From: Impatiens glandulifera
Taxonomy: Eukaryota; Streptophyta; Magnoliopsida; Ericales; Balsaminaceae
Direction: 5' to 3'
Assembly (NCBI RefSeq): GCF_907164915.1
Contig: NC_061862.1
Location: forward strand, 33,915,522-33,979,521
Length of the DNA stretch: 64,000 bases
The position numbers and the translations under genes were made by a program. Positions 19,740-29,599 of the stretch are shown here, in pieces. How positions within the stretch are numbered: the first letter of the stretch is position 1; each line of letters opens with the position of its first letter. The notes under the pieces are model-generated. The model saw nothing but the letters and a program-made list of their open reading frames with translations. It searched no databases and was not told the DNA's origin.

Positions 19740-21776
19740 ATGGTAGAAACTCGCCAGCAATCGGAAATGGAAGCGCTCAAGGCCCTGATTGAAAACTTGT
19801 CTCAACAAACAGCAGCAATGCAAGCTGCCATAGACCGTAGATTTGATGTTACTGAAGAAAGAATGGCGGCCCTTGAGAGCGGGGCATCTGGAAACGTGCA
19901 AGAACCCCGCCACAGACCCTATGATGATAATTCTTGCCACGGTCCTTCACCATTTAGGCCCCCGCACCCTAGCCAGAACCGCGATCAACAATATGCTCCT
20001 CCTACTCGGCTAACCAAGGTCGATTTTCCTCGGTTTGATGGGTCGGATGTCGAGGGCTGGCTAATTTCTGCCGAGCAATTTTTCAGAGTGGACAAAACTA
20101 AGGATGCCACTAAATTAGAAATTGCCCCCATTCATTTTTCTGGAGAAGCAAGAACGTGGTACGGGTCATATCTTCAAAACCGAAATCATATGGAGGCCCT
20201 ATCTTGGGCCGTGTTCAAGAGAGACCTTATGACTCAATTCGGGCCATCTATACATGATACACCAATGAGACAGCTAATGAATTTAAAACAGGTTGGGTCG
20301 GTTCAAGAATATAACCTCCGATACATGTCGATCTCTCAAAAGTTATTACATATGCCAAGGGACTACGTCATTGATTGTTATTTGTCCGATCTAAGGGAAG
20401 AAATTGCAAACTGCATCAGGCTGCGATTTCCAGATTCTTTAAACGAAGCAATGGCCATGGCTAAAGTCCAAGAAGCAACATATCGGTCCTTAATGAGCAG
20501 TGGTAACTTGTACAGCGCTGAAGCATCATTGCTTCCCACGCCATCCAATACCAACACAGCCGGGCCGAGCACCAATACTGACTTCAAGAATTCATCGTAT
20601 GGGTCCTCTTCCAATGCAAACCAGGGCCATGTTAAGCAATTAGACTCAGCCTCAATGGATGAAAAGCGAAAGAAGGGTCTATGCTATTCTTGCAATGAAA
20701 AATGGCAACCAAACCATAGGTGTAAATCCAAGTTATTCATGGTTTCGGCCAATCAAGAAGATCAAGAACCTGACCAAGAACCTGTTTTGGATGATTTTCC
20801 TTCATTGCTCGGCTCAAGGGATGAACCAGCCATATCCTTACATGCCCTGACCGGGTCTAAAGCCTTCCAAACGCTCCAGATTCTTGGCAAAATTGGGAAC
20901 CTGCCGGTGGTGATCTTGATCGATACAGGCAGCACCCATAATTTTATCAATAACAGGATTTTGGAGAAAATAGACCACAAAAGCATAGCAACCCAGGTAC
21001 AATCGGTTAGAGTGGTTGATGGATCTAATGTTTTATGTTCTAGTGTTTGCAAGGACTTGAAGTGGTCGATGGAAGGCAATGAATACCAAACAGAAATGAA
21101 GGTAATTTCCATGGACGGATATGATATTGTATTGGGAATTGAATGGCTGATTACTCTAGGCCCGTCTTCTTGGGACTTTGAAAAGTTGACCCTATCCTAT
21201 GATAAGCAAGACAGAACCACGGTCCTTAAAGGGATTCCTCGGTCGCAGGCCAGTTTGATTCATGGAAACCAATTGGAAAAGACCTTAGATGAATATATTG
21301 TTGCTGCCAAAACGCAAGTAGAGAGTAAGCCCGAAGGCCAAACTGTTTCACTAGCTGCAATGACTTTGGAAGATATTCCTAATGATCTAATTAGAAGCTA
21401 TGGCTCGTTCGATGCTGCTATTATGCTGGTTCGGGAAAAAGACTTGGCCTGGATTTTTGAGCCAAGTATGGAGTTTAATCGAAGTTGGAAGAAATTATTT
21501 TTGCACCAGGCGCTGGGGACATTGCAGCAACCAAGGCCAGCTCTAAACACTGAAAAACTCGACCTTGGGTGCACAGAAATTCTAGACAGGGGCGGAGTGG
21601 CAAGCGACCCAGCAGCGCAAAGGACCGCAAGGACCCGGCCAGTTCCACTACTGAAGCGATTCTGCCGAAAGTTTTTTGTGAAAATACGGTCTTATGCTGC
21701 GACCTTTGCTGAATGTGCCGAAGCCCGACCGAAGCCCGACCCAAGCAATAGTTTTGAAGTTGAAGATGCATATTAG
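19740..21776 (+). CDS. Gag-protease polyprotein of the gypsy element
   Basis: An intact 678-codon frame starts 15 bases after the primer site. Order: an N-terminal coiled-coil-like region (about residues 5-45), a retrotransposon gag domain (VDFPRFDGSDVEGWLISAEQ, then FSGEARTWYGSYL), a zinc knuckle (GLCYSCNEKWQPNHRCK, about 316), and a retropepsin-like domain with the catalytic triplet in ILIDTGSTHNFIN (about 395) and DIVLGIEWLITLGPSSWDF (about 463). After about residue 600 the sequence becomes unlike protease or RT, and the frame stops 44 bases before the polypurine tract, so the pol region was deleted. Gag forms the particle; the protease would cleave it. Confidence 0.93.
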   Translation: MVETRQQSEMEALKALIENLSQQTAAMQAAIDRRFDVTEERMAALESGASGNVQEPRHRPYDDNSCHGPSPFRPPHPSQNRDQQYAPPTRLTKVDFPRFDGSDVEGWLISAEQFFRVDKTKDATKLEIAPIHFSGEARTWYGSYLQNRNHMEALSWAVFKRDLMTQFGPSIHDTPMRQLMNLKQVGSVQEYNLRYMSISQKLLHMPRDYVIDCYLSDLREEIANCIRLRFPDSLNEAMAMAKVQEATYRSLMSSGNLYSAEASLLPTPSNTNTAGPSTNTDFKNSSYGSSSNANQGHVKQLDSASMDEKRKKGLCYSCNEKWQPNHRCKSKLFMVSANQEDQEPDQEPVLDDFPSLLGSRDEPAISLHALTGSKAFQTLQILGKIGNLPVVILIDTGSTHNFINNRILEKIDHKSIATQVQSVRVVDGSNVLCSSVCKDLKWSMEGNEYQTEMKVISMDGYDIVLGIEWLITLGPSSWDFEKLTLSYDKQDRTTVLKGIPRSQASLIHGNQLEKTLDEYIVAAKTQVESKPEGQTVSLAAMTLEDIPNDLIRSYGSFDAAIMLVREKDLAWIFEPSMEFNRSWKKLFLHQALGTLQQPRPALNTEKLDLGCTEILDRGGVASDPAAQRTARTRPVPLLKRFCRKFFVKIRSYAATFAECAEARPKPDPSNSFEVEDAY

Positions 21777-21819
21777 AGGCTGACCAGTCCGCGTTCTTTT
21801 CATCGAGGGCGACGAACTT

Positions 21820-21834
21820 CGAAGGGAGGGATAA
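21820..21834 (+). promoter_or_regulatory. Polypurine tract of the gypsy element
   Basis: cgaagggagggataa lies directly before the 3' LTR, the site for plus-strand priming. Confidence 0.85.
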
Positions 21835-22309
21835 TGTTACAGGCTACTCATCAAAAACCTCGGTCCTAAAATATTTTATTCATCCGTCTCTCGGCCCAAG
21901 TGTCTATACGGGCCCGTTTATGTTTTTTATGGAATAATTCTGTTTTGTTTACTTTCTATTTTATCTTTCTTTGAAACCGAATTCTGTTATGTTGGAAGTT
22001 TGTTGTAACCGAATACTGTTGGGTAAATCAGCCTCTTTAAATGGTGATGCCCACCCCACTTTTTGGGGCTATGAATTGAATATTTTGGAACTTGGTGTTT
22101 AAGTTATCTCTCGGCCCTCCACCCCCTTCTTGGACCGCTAGGTGTGATCTAGTGGTATTTCTCTCCTCCCCTTCGGCTCTTCTCTCCCTAACCTCGAATT
22201 CTCCTCTAATTCTATGTCCGCTGCGCTAGAGTGTTGAATTCCATCATCAAGAACCCGTTTCTTGAATTAAAGAACTTGAAAGGCTCGGCCATAATTAAAA
22301 ATCCTAACA
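21835..22309 (+). repeat. Gypsy element 3' LTR
   Basis: Starts tgttacaggctactcatc and ends aatcctaaca, followed by TSD cattg. Confidence 0.95.
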
Positions 22310-22929
22310 CATTGCATGGAGTCCCAATAGCCCATCAACGAGTTGGCTTATGTATTTCATTAATGGATTTGTTTGGCACACTCGAGAATATGGATCAAAA
22401 AAATATACAATGAACAGTGGAGTATGTGTGCACTCTGATCATGATTATTATGGCCTTTTAGATGAAATTATTGAATTGGAGTATCCAGGTTTATATCTTC
22501 GAGTAGTGTTATTTAAATGTTCTTGGTTTCATCCCATTAGAGGAGTCAATGTTTATAAAAAATATAAATTAGTTGACATAAATCCTCTGCAGCCATACAA
22601 TAAATATGAGCCATTTATATTAGCGCAACAAGCGGTTCAGGTGTATTACTCTCCTTATCCGAGTAATAGGAAAGACAACACACAATGGTGGGTTGTTTGT
22701 AAAACCAAGGCTAGAACTAAATTTGAGGAGCGTTGGACCGAAAAAGCGTACCAACAAGATGAAATGATAGGATCATTTGACATTCCAATTTAAGAAATTG
22801 CACAATAGTGTGATCCTAATGGTGCCCATGAAGATCGAAGTGAAGACATCGAAGATGACAATGATCTATTTGAAACATGAACATGTAAGTAATTCCTTAT
22901 TTTAATATATGCCCTTAATTCCTATAAAA

Positions 22930-23250
22930 TAATATTAGTCGTCGAAAATTACATGGATGATTTAGTACGTCAAAAATTACGTAGATAATTTAGTACGTCG
23001 AAAACTCCGTGGATAATTTGGTACGTCGAATATTATGTGGAAACCTAAATAATATATAATATAGAAAATTAATTTATAAATAATATAAAATAAATTAATA
23101 TATTTAATATTAGTCGTCGAAAATTACGTAGATAATTTGGTGCGTCGAAAACTCCGTGGATAATTTGGTACGTCGAATATTATGTGGAAACCTAAATAAT
23201 ATATAATATAGAAAATTAATTATAAATAATATATTTAATATTGGGCGTCG
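22930..23250. repeat. CGTCGAAAA repeat block inside the CACTA element
   Basis: A unit of about 35 bp (gtacgtcgaaaactccgtgg, then ataatttg) is repeated five or six times within two larger copies of about 170 bp. The same cgtcgaa core occurs in both subterminal regions. It lies just downstream of the transposase stop. The 500 bp after it (23,260-23,830) include a short ttcactgattttcccc repeat and no gene I recognise. Confidence 0.8.
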
Positions 23251-23828
23251 AAAATGATGTGCATAATATATTTGTCTAAACTTTCATTCGCGCCTATCCT
23301 TTCCTCTCCTTCACTGACTTTTCTCTCTCTTCACTGATTTTCCCCTTCTTCACTGATTTTCCCCTCTCTTCATTGAATCAACATTCGACATTGAATGGTA
23401 AGCTTCAATCACTCCTTACTATTTTCAATCAGCATTCAACAGTCAACATTCGAATGGTAAGCTTCAATCACTTCTTACTATTTTCATGTTTTAGAGTTTC
23501 GTTGTTCGTCGGCTTTGAAGATCTAGGTTTTCATTTTATCAGCATTCGACTCGACCTTCAATCAACAGCTTTAAAAGGCATCTCTAAGATCAACGATCTA
23601 ACTTCATCTCTACCAATATTGTCACATAATATACAGTTTACACCATCTTCTTCTTAGATAAACCAAAATCACTGTATTGTATTGTTAGGGTTTGGATATG
23701 GATGGTACTGTATTGCTTGCTGTATAACTTAAGACTTTGTTTGAATATGGATATCTCATTTGCTTCATTTGAGAAAATCTTTATGTGATGAAATTCTCTT
23801 TTCTTTGTCTTGCTCATATTTCAATAAA

Positions 23829-24978
23829 ATGGTAAAGCTGAGGGATGTGAATGAGGGAAACTGTCATAATTTCCAGAGGTTGGTGATATTGAACGCTGCA
23901 GGTGTTCTCTCCGGTAATACATATCTCATCTTCTTCCTCTTCCTTCCTTTTTTTCCTAGAATCGATCGTTCGACTATCATTCGACAACGTCTTTAAGATT
24001 CCTCTGTTATTTTGTTTTTGATTTCACTAAGAAAGTATGTACATGTAGGCTTTGCAACATATCAGATTCCTCTTTTTGATAAATTTGTAGGAATTGTTAT
24101 GATCATGTTGAACTAATCAAACATCTTGTTATTACTATGAATTAAGAATTGTAGAAATGATTATCTTTGATATAGATTAATTCTTAACACCCCTTTTCTT
24201 ATTTACTAATTTATATAAAGTAAGGATAGAAAGGTTATTCAAAACCATCTAACATAGTTAATGTGTGTTTTTATCTGGATCTAGATGAGTAATTAATAAA
24301 CCTATCATGAGTTAAATTTAGTATCCAAACAAAATCTCATCCAAATACGTTTCTGGATCAAGAATTTTTGCACCCATATGAGAGACCCCAGAATCTAACC
24401 ATTCAAATCACCAAATATCCAAGCCTAATAATCAAGTACAAAATCATTCTAGAACAATGTGAAGTCCAAAAGGTCATCATAAAGCATGTCTATACAACTA
24501 GGAAGTTGTTAAAATAAAACTATATTGGATCCATTTGGATAGCTAACTTACATTGTACTAATACAATCATTTAGTATGTATATGTATGAAGAAGAATGCT
24601 TGATTTGATTGAATAAAGTGATAAAACATAGATTAGATTGGGAAAATAGGAAAATATATGTGCTTCAAGTAATCAAATCATTGAAATAAGAACACATAAT
24701 GCTGCTATAGCCATGAAAGGAACCAAAATACCTACTCATATCATAATACATGTAATCACTCTTTTTAAATTTGTTAATTTTTGTTTCTGTAACGTCTGGT
24801 CTTCGTCATAATTCACTTTGAATGTTCTAACTGGTTTGAATAATGGATGTTCTAAAGATATTGAGTAGTAACTGCCTTTCTTTTTCTCTTTTTCAATTTC
24901 CGGTTGCTTTTTTCCAGAAGACGAGTGGTGCTGGTGCGCTGTATTGGAGGAAGGCTTTGCTTGTAGATGTCAGTCATT
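23829..24978 (+). other. Two exon-like blocks of unknown origin inside the CACTA element
   Basis: Block 1 (23,829-23,912) starts with ATG and reads MVKLRDVNEGNCHNFQRLVI before a GT donor. Block 2 (24,919-24,978) follows an AG acceptor, reads GAGALYWRKALLVDVSHL and ends at GT. They may be 5' exons of the TnpA-type gene or another captured host gene. The intervening AT-rich kilobase has no coding signal. Confidence 0.35.
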
Positions 24979-25276
24979 TGGTAATTGATTTGATTTGATT
25001 TGATTTCTCCATTGGTTGGATAACTTAGATATGTTAGATATGTTGGAAGACCGTTCTCGTTTGGATAGCTGTATTAATGGAGTTGTAATCATGAAAAAGT
25101 GCAATGATTCATGTTTTTTTAAATTGATAATATAATTTAGCATTTACATTAAGGATTTTCAGGTGCTTACATAAAGATGATGTTGATTATTTATATTAGA
25201 GTAAAAGCATGCTAAATAATTCTTTACATAACTTTTTTGATTCTGCATATTTATATTATTTATTTTTTCCATGAAG

Positions 25277-26579
25277 ATTATGTATGAAGAGAATACACAA
25301 GATACAGGAATTCCATCTTTGTCTTCATATGCACAAAGAAATGATATTTTGGAAATTCAACCTTGCGGACTTAAGTAAGTGTTTCACATTTTTATAAATT
25401 TTGAATAAATAGATTATATAAGTAATTTTCTCTCCATTTATTACACTCTATTTTTTATTCAAATATAATATATTTTGTTTTTAATACTTTTGATAGTTTT
25501 CTACCAGATGTTACGAGGATATTGAACAAAATGATAACGTCTTTATGGCAAGGTGGTCCCTATATTAATTGGAATGATGTGCCACTAGAAGTTAAAGAAT
25601 TATGGTGGCATCAATTCAATGTAAGTTAATTTAATTTTGTTTTCTTATAGTAAATGAATAAAAATATGTTATAATCTATGACAGTTGCGTTTCAAATACG
25701 ATGAGATTCACAAATCAGAGATTCGACGAATATTCAATAGAAAAGGGGGTGAAAAAATAAGGAATGTTGTATATCATGCGAAACGATGTAACAAAAAGCC
25801 ATGGTTCGTTTCTGACCAAAGTTGGGAAAAAATGCAAAGTACTTTCACGACTCCTGAATATGAGTGTAAAAGTAAAAAAGCAAAAACAAGTCGGAAAGCG
25901 AATTCTTAGGAATCTATGGGGTCCATATATTGTGGAGGATCCATAAGTATTCAAACACATAAAAGATGGCTTGTAAGTTTGTTAATATTTTTAATTAGTA
26001 ATATCTTTTGTGAATTAAATCATATAAATATCAATTTATATTATGTTATATATTCTCTTATCTAGGAAGTGGAGTTATGAAGGATACCAACGGTAATGGA
26101 GACTTTCATGCGTACATATCAAAAAAAGAATGGCAGCAGGAGTGGCCCACGAGTTACTTGTATTAAATTAATTTTATATTATTTCAGTTTAAGATTGTTT
26201 AAAACAAAATGAATCATATTTGTTTTGAACAATATTATTTGTATGTATTTTTAGGAAAAGTTTGTGAAGCTTAACGAAGTTAATGTTAGTTGTGACGAAT
26301 CTAACAAAATGACAAGCGAGGAATTATGGGTTATAGATGTTAGTTGTGACGAATCTAACAAAATGACAAGCGAGGAATTATGGGTTATAGCTGTGGTGGC
26401 CCTAAAAAAGGAAGAATATTTGGCATGGCACGGGAGCAAGCTTCTGTTTCATGAATCAAGAATCTTCATCTTTACAAATCTAAAAAAAAAAATTGCAGGA
26501 TTAGAGGATACAATACAAGAGTTGAAGAAAAATAATGAAGAACGAAAAGAAGAAATGAAAAAAAAGATGAAGAATTGAT
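25277..26579 (+). pseudogene. CACTA TnpA-type gene (Transposase_24-like), decayed
   Basis: Exons 25,277-25,374, 25,499-25,620 and 25,685-25,906 join in frame at GT...AG borders. They give WQGGPYINWNDVPLEVKELW, then FKYDEIHKSEIRRIFNRKGG and KPWFVSDQSWEKMQSTFTTP, the layout of the plant Transposase_24 domain. A TAG at 25,907-25,909 cuts the frame before GGSISIQTHKR, and a TGA lies before RIPTVMETFMRTYQKK. The last exon (about 26,255-26,579) has an 18-residue tandem duplication and a Lys/Glu-rich coiled-coil tail. In En/Spm elements this protein binds subterminal repeats. This copy could not make it whole. Confidence 0.8.
26285..26392 (+). repeat. 54-bp in-frame tandem duplication
   Basis: Two nearly identical 54-bp units beginning gttagttgtgacgaatctaa encode VSCDESNKMTSEELWVI twice within the TnpA-type gene. 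Confidence 0.95.
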
Positions 26580-27269
26580 TGAGGAAAGAAGGAAAACAAA
26601 GGAAGAAAAGATTCAATCAGATACTGTAATTTTTGCTCTTCTAAAAGGACAAGAAATTATGCAGGCCCAAATGAACGAAATAATGACAACATTTAAAAGT
26701 CGGAAGAAGTGACAACGATAAGGTATGAATTTCAATTTTACTATGTTATTTATTGTTTCTATTTTGAAGGTAATAAAAATATCTTTATTATTAATTTTAA
26801 ATTTGATTTAGATTGATTGCAGTTTCGAGCTTTTGTTCACTCGTCGTTGATATATGTTTGAAGATGAAGCTTTGTTGAATTCCATTTAAATATGTGTGCA
26901 GATGAAACTTTGTTGAATTCCGTTGAAATATGTTTGAAGATCGAAACTTTTTTAAATCCCATTGATATATACTTGGTGTTTAAAGAATCAATGGGTTGCA
27001 TTTATGGATTGTGTAAGTTGATTGTGTTTATGGATTTTGTTAGTACTATTAGTAGTAATTTCAAGAATATCATTTGATATATATTTTAGTTTTAATGACT
27101 TATGTTTAAAGTTTAATTTGAATATATTTTGTGATAATAGATGATTGATGATGTTATTTTGTGATAATGGATGATTAATTGTATTATTTAGTTTTAATAT
27201 ATATTTTTTAAATATAATATAAAATTTAGGTAATAATATAAATTATAAAATATTAAAAATATAAAATTT

Positions 27270-27573
27270 TCGACGGATATACCCATAAATAACTTGGGAT
27301 GAAGGGTAGGAATGAAGGTTGAAAAAAATAATTATTTATACCGTAGAAAAATTGTCAAAAATTTTGTCACACATATCGTCGAATATTCTATCACTAATAT
27401 ATCGTCGTAAAATCCGTCACCAATATTTTCCGACTACATATTTAATCGTAGGAATGTAAGCGACACTCATATTTGCGAAAAAATTATATAGATGAAAATA
27501 ACGTCCCAAATTATATATTCGTCATAAATTTTATCGATAAATTTCGTCGCAAATACATGTTTTTTTGTAGTGC
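27270..27573. repeat. CACTA right subterminal region
   Basis: gtcgtcaaaa-, cgtcgaat- and cgtcgcaaat-type motifs lead to the tttttttgtagtg end. Between 26,580 and 27,270 only AT-rich DNA and a short gttgaattccgttgaa repeat are seen. Confidence 0.75.
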
Positions 27574-27739
27574 AGAGCCAGCGACCGAGAGATCCTACAT
27601 GCACTATTACCGACGATTCTTCCGCTTCCAGCCTGCTGCTTACCATTCAACCGAGAATTTGAGCTACAATACAGTATTTCAAGCCACGACAGATAAATGA
27701 CATCCTGTACGACCGATTTGTCCGACTTTTTGTTTATTA

Positions 27740-28138
27740 TTTTTTTGCTTAGTTTTAGGTTTATTTTTGCTTTTCTTTTGGGTTTTGTTGGTTTATATGT
27801 TTGTAAGTTTGGGTTTTCTTGATCTTTAAGTTATATTAATACTAAACATAACTTAAGAACTTGATTAAAATCAAAATATAAAACTAAAATTACCTTACAA
27901 AATCAAAGTTAAAAAATATAAAACTTGGAAAACTAAAATATAAAAACATAAAACTCAAAAAATATAAACACTTCCCCTTATATAAACACTTACATAAATT
28001 CTAAAATTTTAGTTATTTAGAATAATATTAATCACGGGTTCTCTAAACTCTTAGTCTCTTCAACCCTTAAGATAGTTTATGTGATGATTTATTTCTGAGC
28101 CCTAGGTTGTTCTTAATTATTTTTTGTACAATTATTGT
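27740..28138 (-). repeat. Dispersed repeat R, copy 2, part left of copia element A
   Basis: Read on the minus strand it matches the continuation of R copy 1 (7750-8045 and the stretch after the LINE). The clearest landmark is the plus-strand run ggtttatatgtttgtaagtt. It is continuous with 61,815-62,345 once element A is removed. Confidence 0.72.
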
Positions 28139-29302
28139 TGTTAGGATCGGGATCGCCGATAAGGGATCGGGGTCTGGCTAACGGTAATCGCTTACAACAA
28201 TACACATACCAATTGACACTAATCCAGTTAAAGATTAGAACCGTTATTACCACTACGCAGGTTGTCACAGACTCTTGAACCGAGTTCAAGGGCGGAAATG
28301 TCTGTTTCAACCTGAAGCGGCCGCACACGATTCGGTTAAGGGAAGGTAGTATGGAGAGATCAGTTTAGGTGAAGTGAATTCGGTTCGGTTGTAATGGAGG
28401 AAATCCAGTTCGGTTAGTTTAATGATAGAAAGTAAATGAAGAACATAGAACACATATTTTTATGGATGTTCGGAGCAAACTCTCCTACGTCTCACTCCTT
28501 CTCAAACAGTGAGAAGGATATTCACTAATGGAATATTCAACAATATAATACGATCGAGTCTTATTTACTGCTCGTCGTTCACTTTACAACACTCATGCAG
28601 TGATATAATACACTTTTACAATAGAATGTTTAATGTTTACAACTGTTTCACTTTGATCAAGAGAGCTGTATAAATTCAGATGTTTTTCAGATTTGATTAG
28701 GTGAGAAACCAGGTTGTTCACATGTATGTTTCTTCAATGCTTTGGCTTCCTTTTATATGGGAAATATGACAACGATCATATTTCTCACTCTTGAGTTGAT
28801 TGATCATAGGTAGCCGAGCCGGTCAGAGTAGATATCTTTGCTTTTTGTATACATGACAGCCATGCATGGGGCGGCCGCCTACATCGTGAAGATTGCTTGT
28901 GAGCTTAGATAAAATATGCAATCATTAGATTGTTGCATGCCTTATCTCAGAACCTTCTTTTGCATATTCCCAAGATATATTCATTACGTCATCTTTAGAT
29001 TATTCATCACTTTGAATAATCTTCCCATTGACTTTATAATTTTCAATGCGTTAAACCAGCCGAATGTTATCGGTTAGCACTTCTAGCCGGGCCTAAATTT
29101 GAGCCGATCCGGTTTAACCTCGAATGTGTTTGAGCCGATTAAGTTTAACCGAGAGAATATATCAAGTTGAGTATTTCGGTTTGGCCGATCTTGTTGATGG
29201 ATTTAGCCGATTCGGTTGAAGCTGTTCCTGCACATATGGTTAAAGATTGATTAAGTTCTTTAAATTTCTTTTAATAAATTAACTATCTTGATTTTTCTAA
29301 CA
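28139..29302 (-). repeat. Element A LTR, left (3' LTR in element sense)
   Basis: Starts tgttaggatcgggatcgcc and ends tttttctaaca. On the minus strand a TATA-like catataaaagg lies at 28,749-28,760. Confidence 0.92.
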
Positions 29303-29320
29303 ATTTCTCCCTTTTTGATT
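29303..29320 (-). promoter_or_regulatory. Polypurine tract of element A
   Basis: Minus strand aaaaagggagaaat, directly beside the LTR. The same tract stands beside the left LTRs of B (50,077) and C (41,179). Confidence 0.85.
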
Positions 29321-29599
29321 ATTTAGAATAAATATTTAAAATTTGTGAATGTTGGTCGAGATTATTAAAGAACTTAAACTTACTTGGCAGGATTTTAGAA
29401 AATTTTATTTTTAGAAATTTCTCATCAATTTTTCCCTTTTTGATGCTTTTAGCCGAAAATAATCAAAACCAGTGTAATAACCAGAGAGTTATATTATATA
29501 TACTGTAAAATAGAGTCATAAGCCGAAATTTTAAAAATATAATACTTAGTAGATTATAATGAAAGAGTAGAAAATAAAGCTTAAGTTCAAGAGTTCGGA

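Larger units (their letters stand above)
19235..22309 (+). mobile_element. Non-autonomous Ty3/gypsy LTR retrotransposon, 3.1 kb
   Basis: It has two 475-bp LTRs (19,235-19,709 and 21,835-22,309), TSD CATTG on both sides, a primer site at 19,713 and a polypurine tract at 21,820. The interior codes only gag and protease; reverse transcriptase, RNase H and integrase are missing. The LTRs differ at about eight positions by eye, so the insertion is fairly recent. It must have used enzymes from another element. Confidence 0.93.
18740..22793 (+). pseudogene. CACTA TnpD-type transposase, C-terminal part (DUF4216), split by a gypsy element
   Basis: Exons read: about 18,740-18,941 (RYLNDEEFRAAHTYVLLNCP), 19,021-19,108 (RYCNSLEGVHANQLDRVVAD) and 19,183-19,234. 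After the gypsy element and its CATTG duplication the frame resumes at 22,315 and runs to a stop at 22,793. The last part has DUF4216 landmarks: EIIELEYPGL, VVLFKCSWF, KYKLVDINPL, YNKYEPFILAQQAVQVYY, and WWVVCKTKAR. All intron borders are GT...AG. Apart from the insertion the frame is open, so the gene was in good order when interrupted. The DDE-containing Transposase_21 part expected upstream is absent; the BLOS1 fragment occupies that position. Confidence 0.85.
16747..27573 (+). mobile_element. CACTA (En/Spm) transposon, 10.8 kb, with captured gene and nested LTR element
   Basis: The left end cactacaaaaaatg (16,747) and the right end tttttttgtagtg (27,573) form the classical CACTA terminal inverted repeat. 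The 3-bp duplication cag stands at 16,744-16,746 and 27,574-27,576. In order the interior holds: subterminal repeats, a minisatellite, a BLOS1-like gene fragment, the C-terminal part of a TnpD-type transposase gene (DUF4216-like), CGTCGAAAA repeats, unrecognised exons, a decayed Transposase_24-type gene, and right subterminal repeats. The catalytic part of the TnpD transposase was not found, so the element looks non-autonomous. A gypsy-type element is inserted at 19,235-22,309. Confidence 0.93.

Noticed and set aside
23829..23996. A complete small gene at 23,760-23,996
   Set aside because: Reading continues past a good splice donor into AT-rich sequence; only the first block looks coding.
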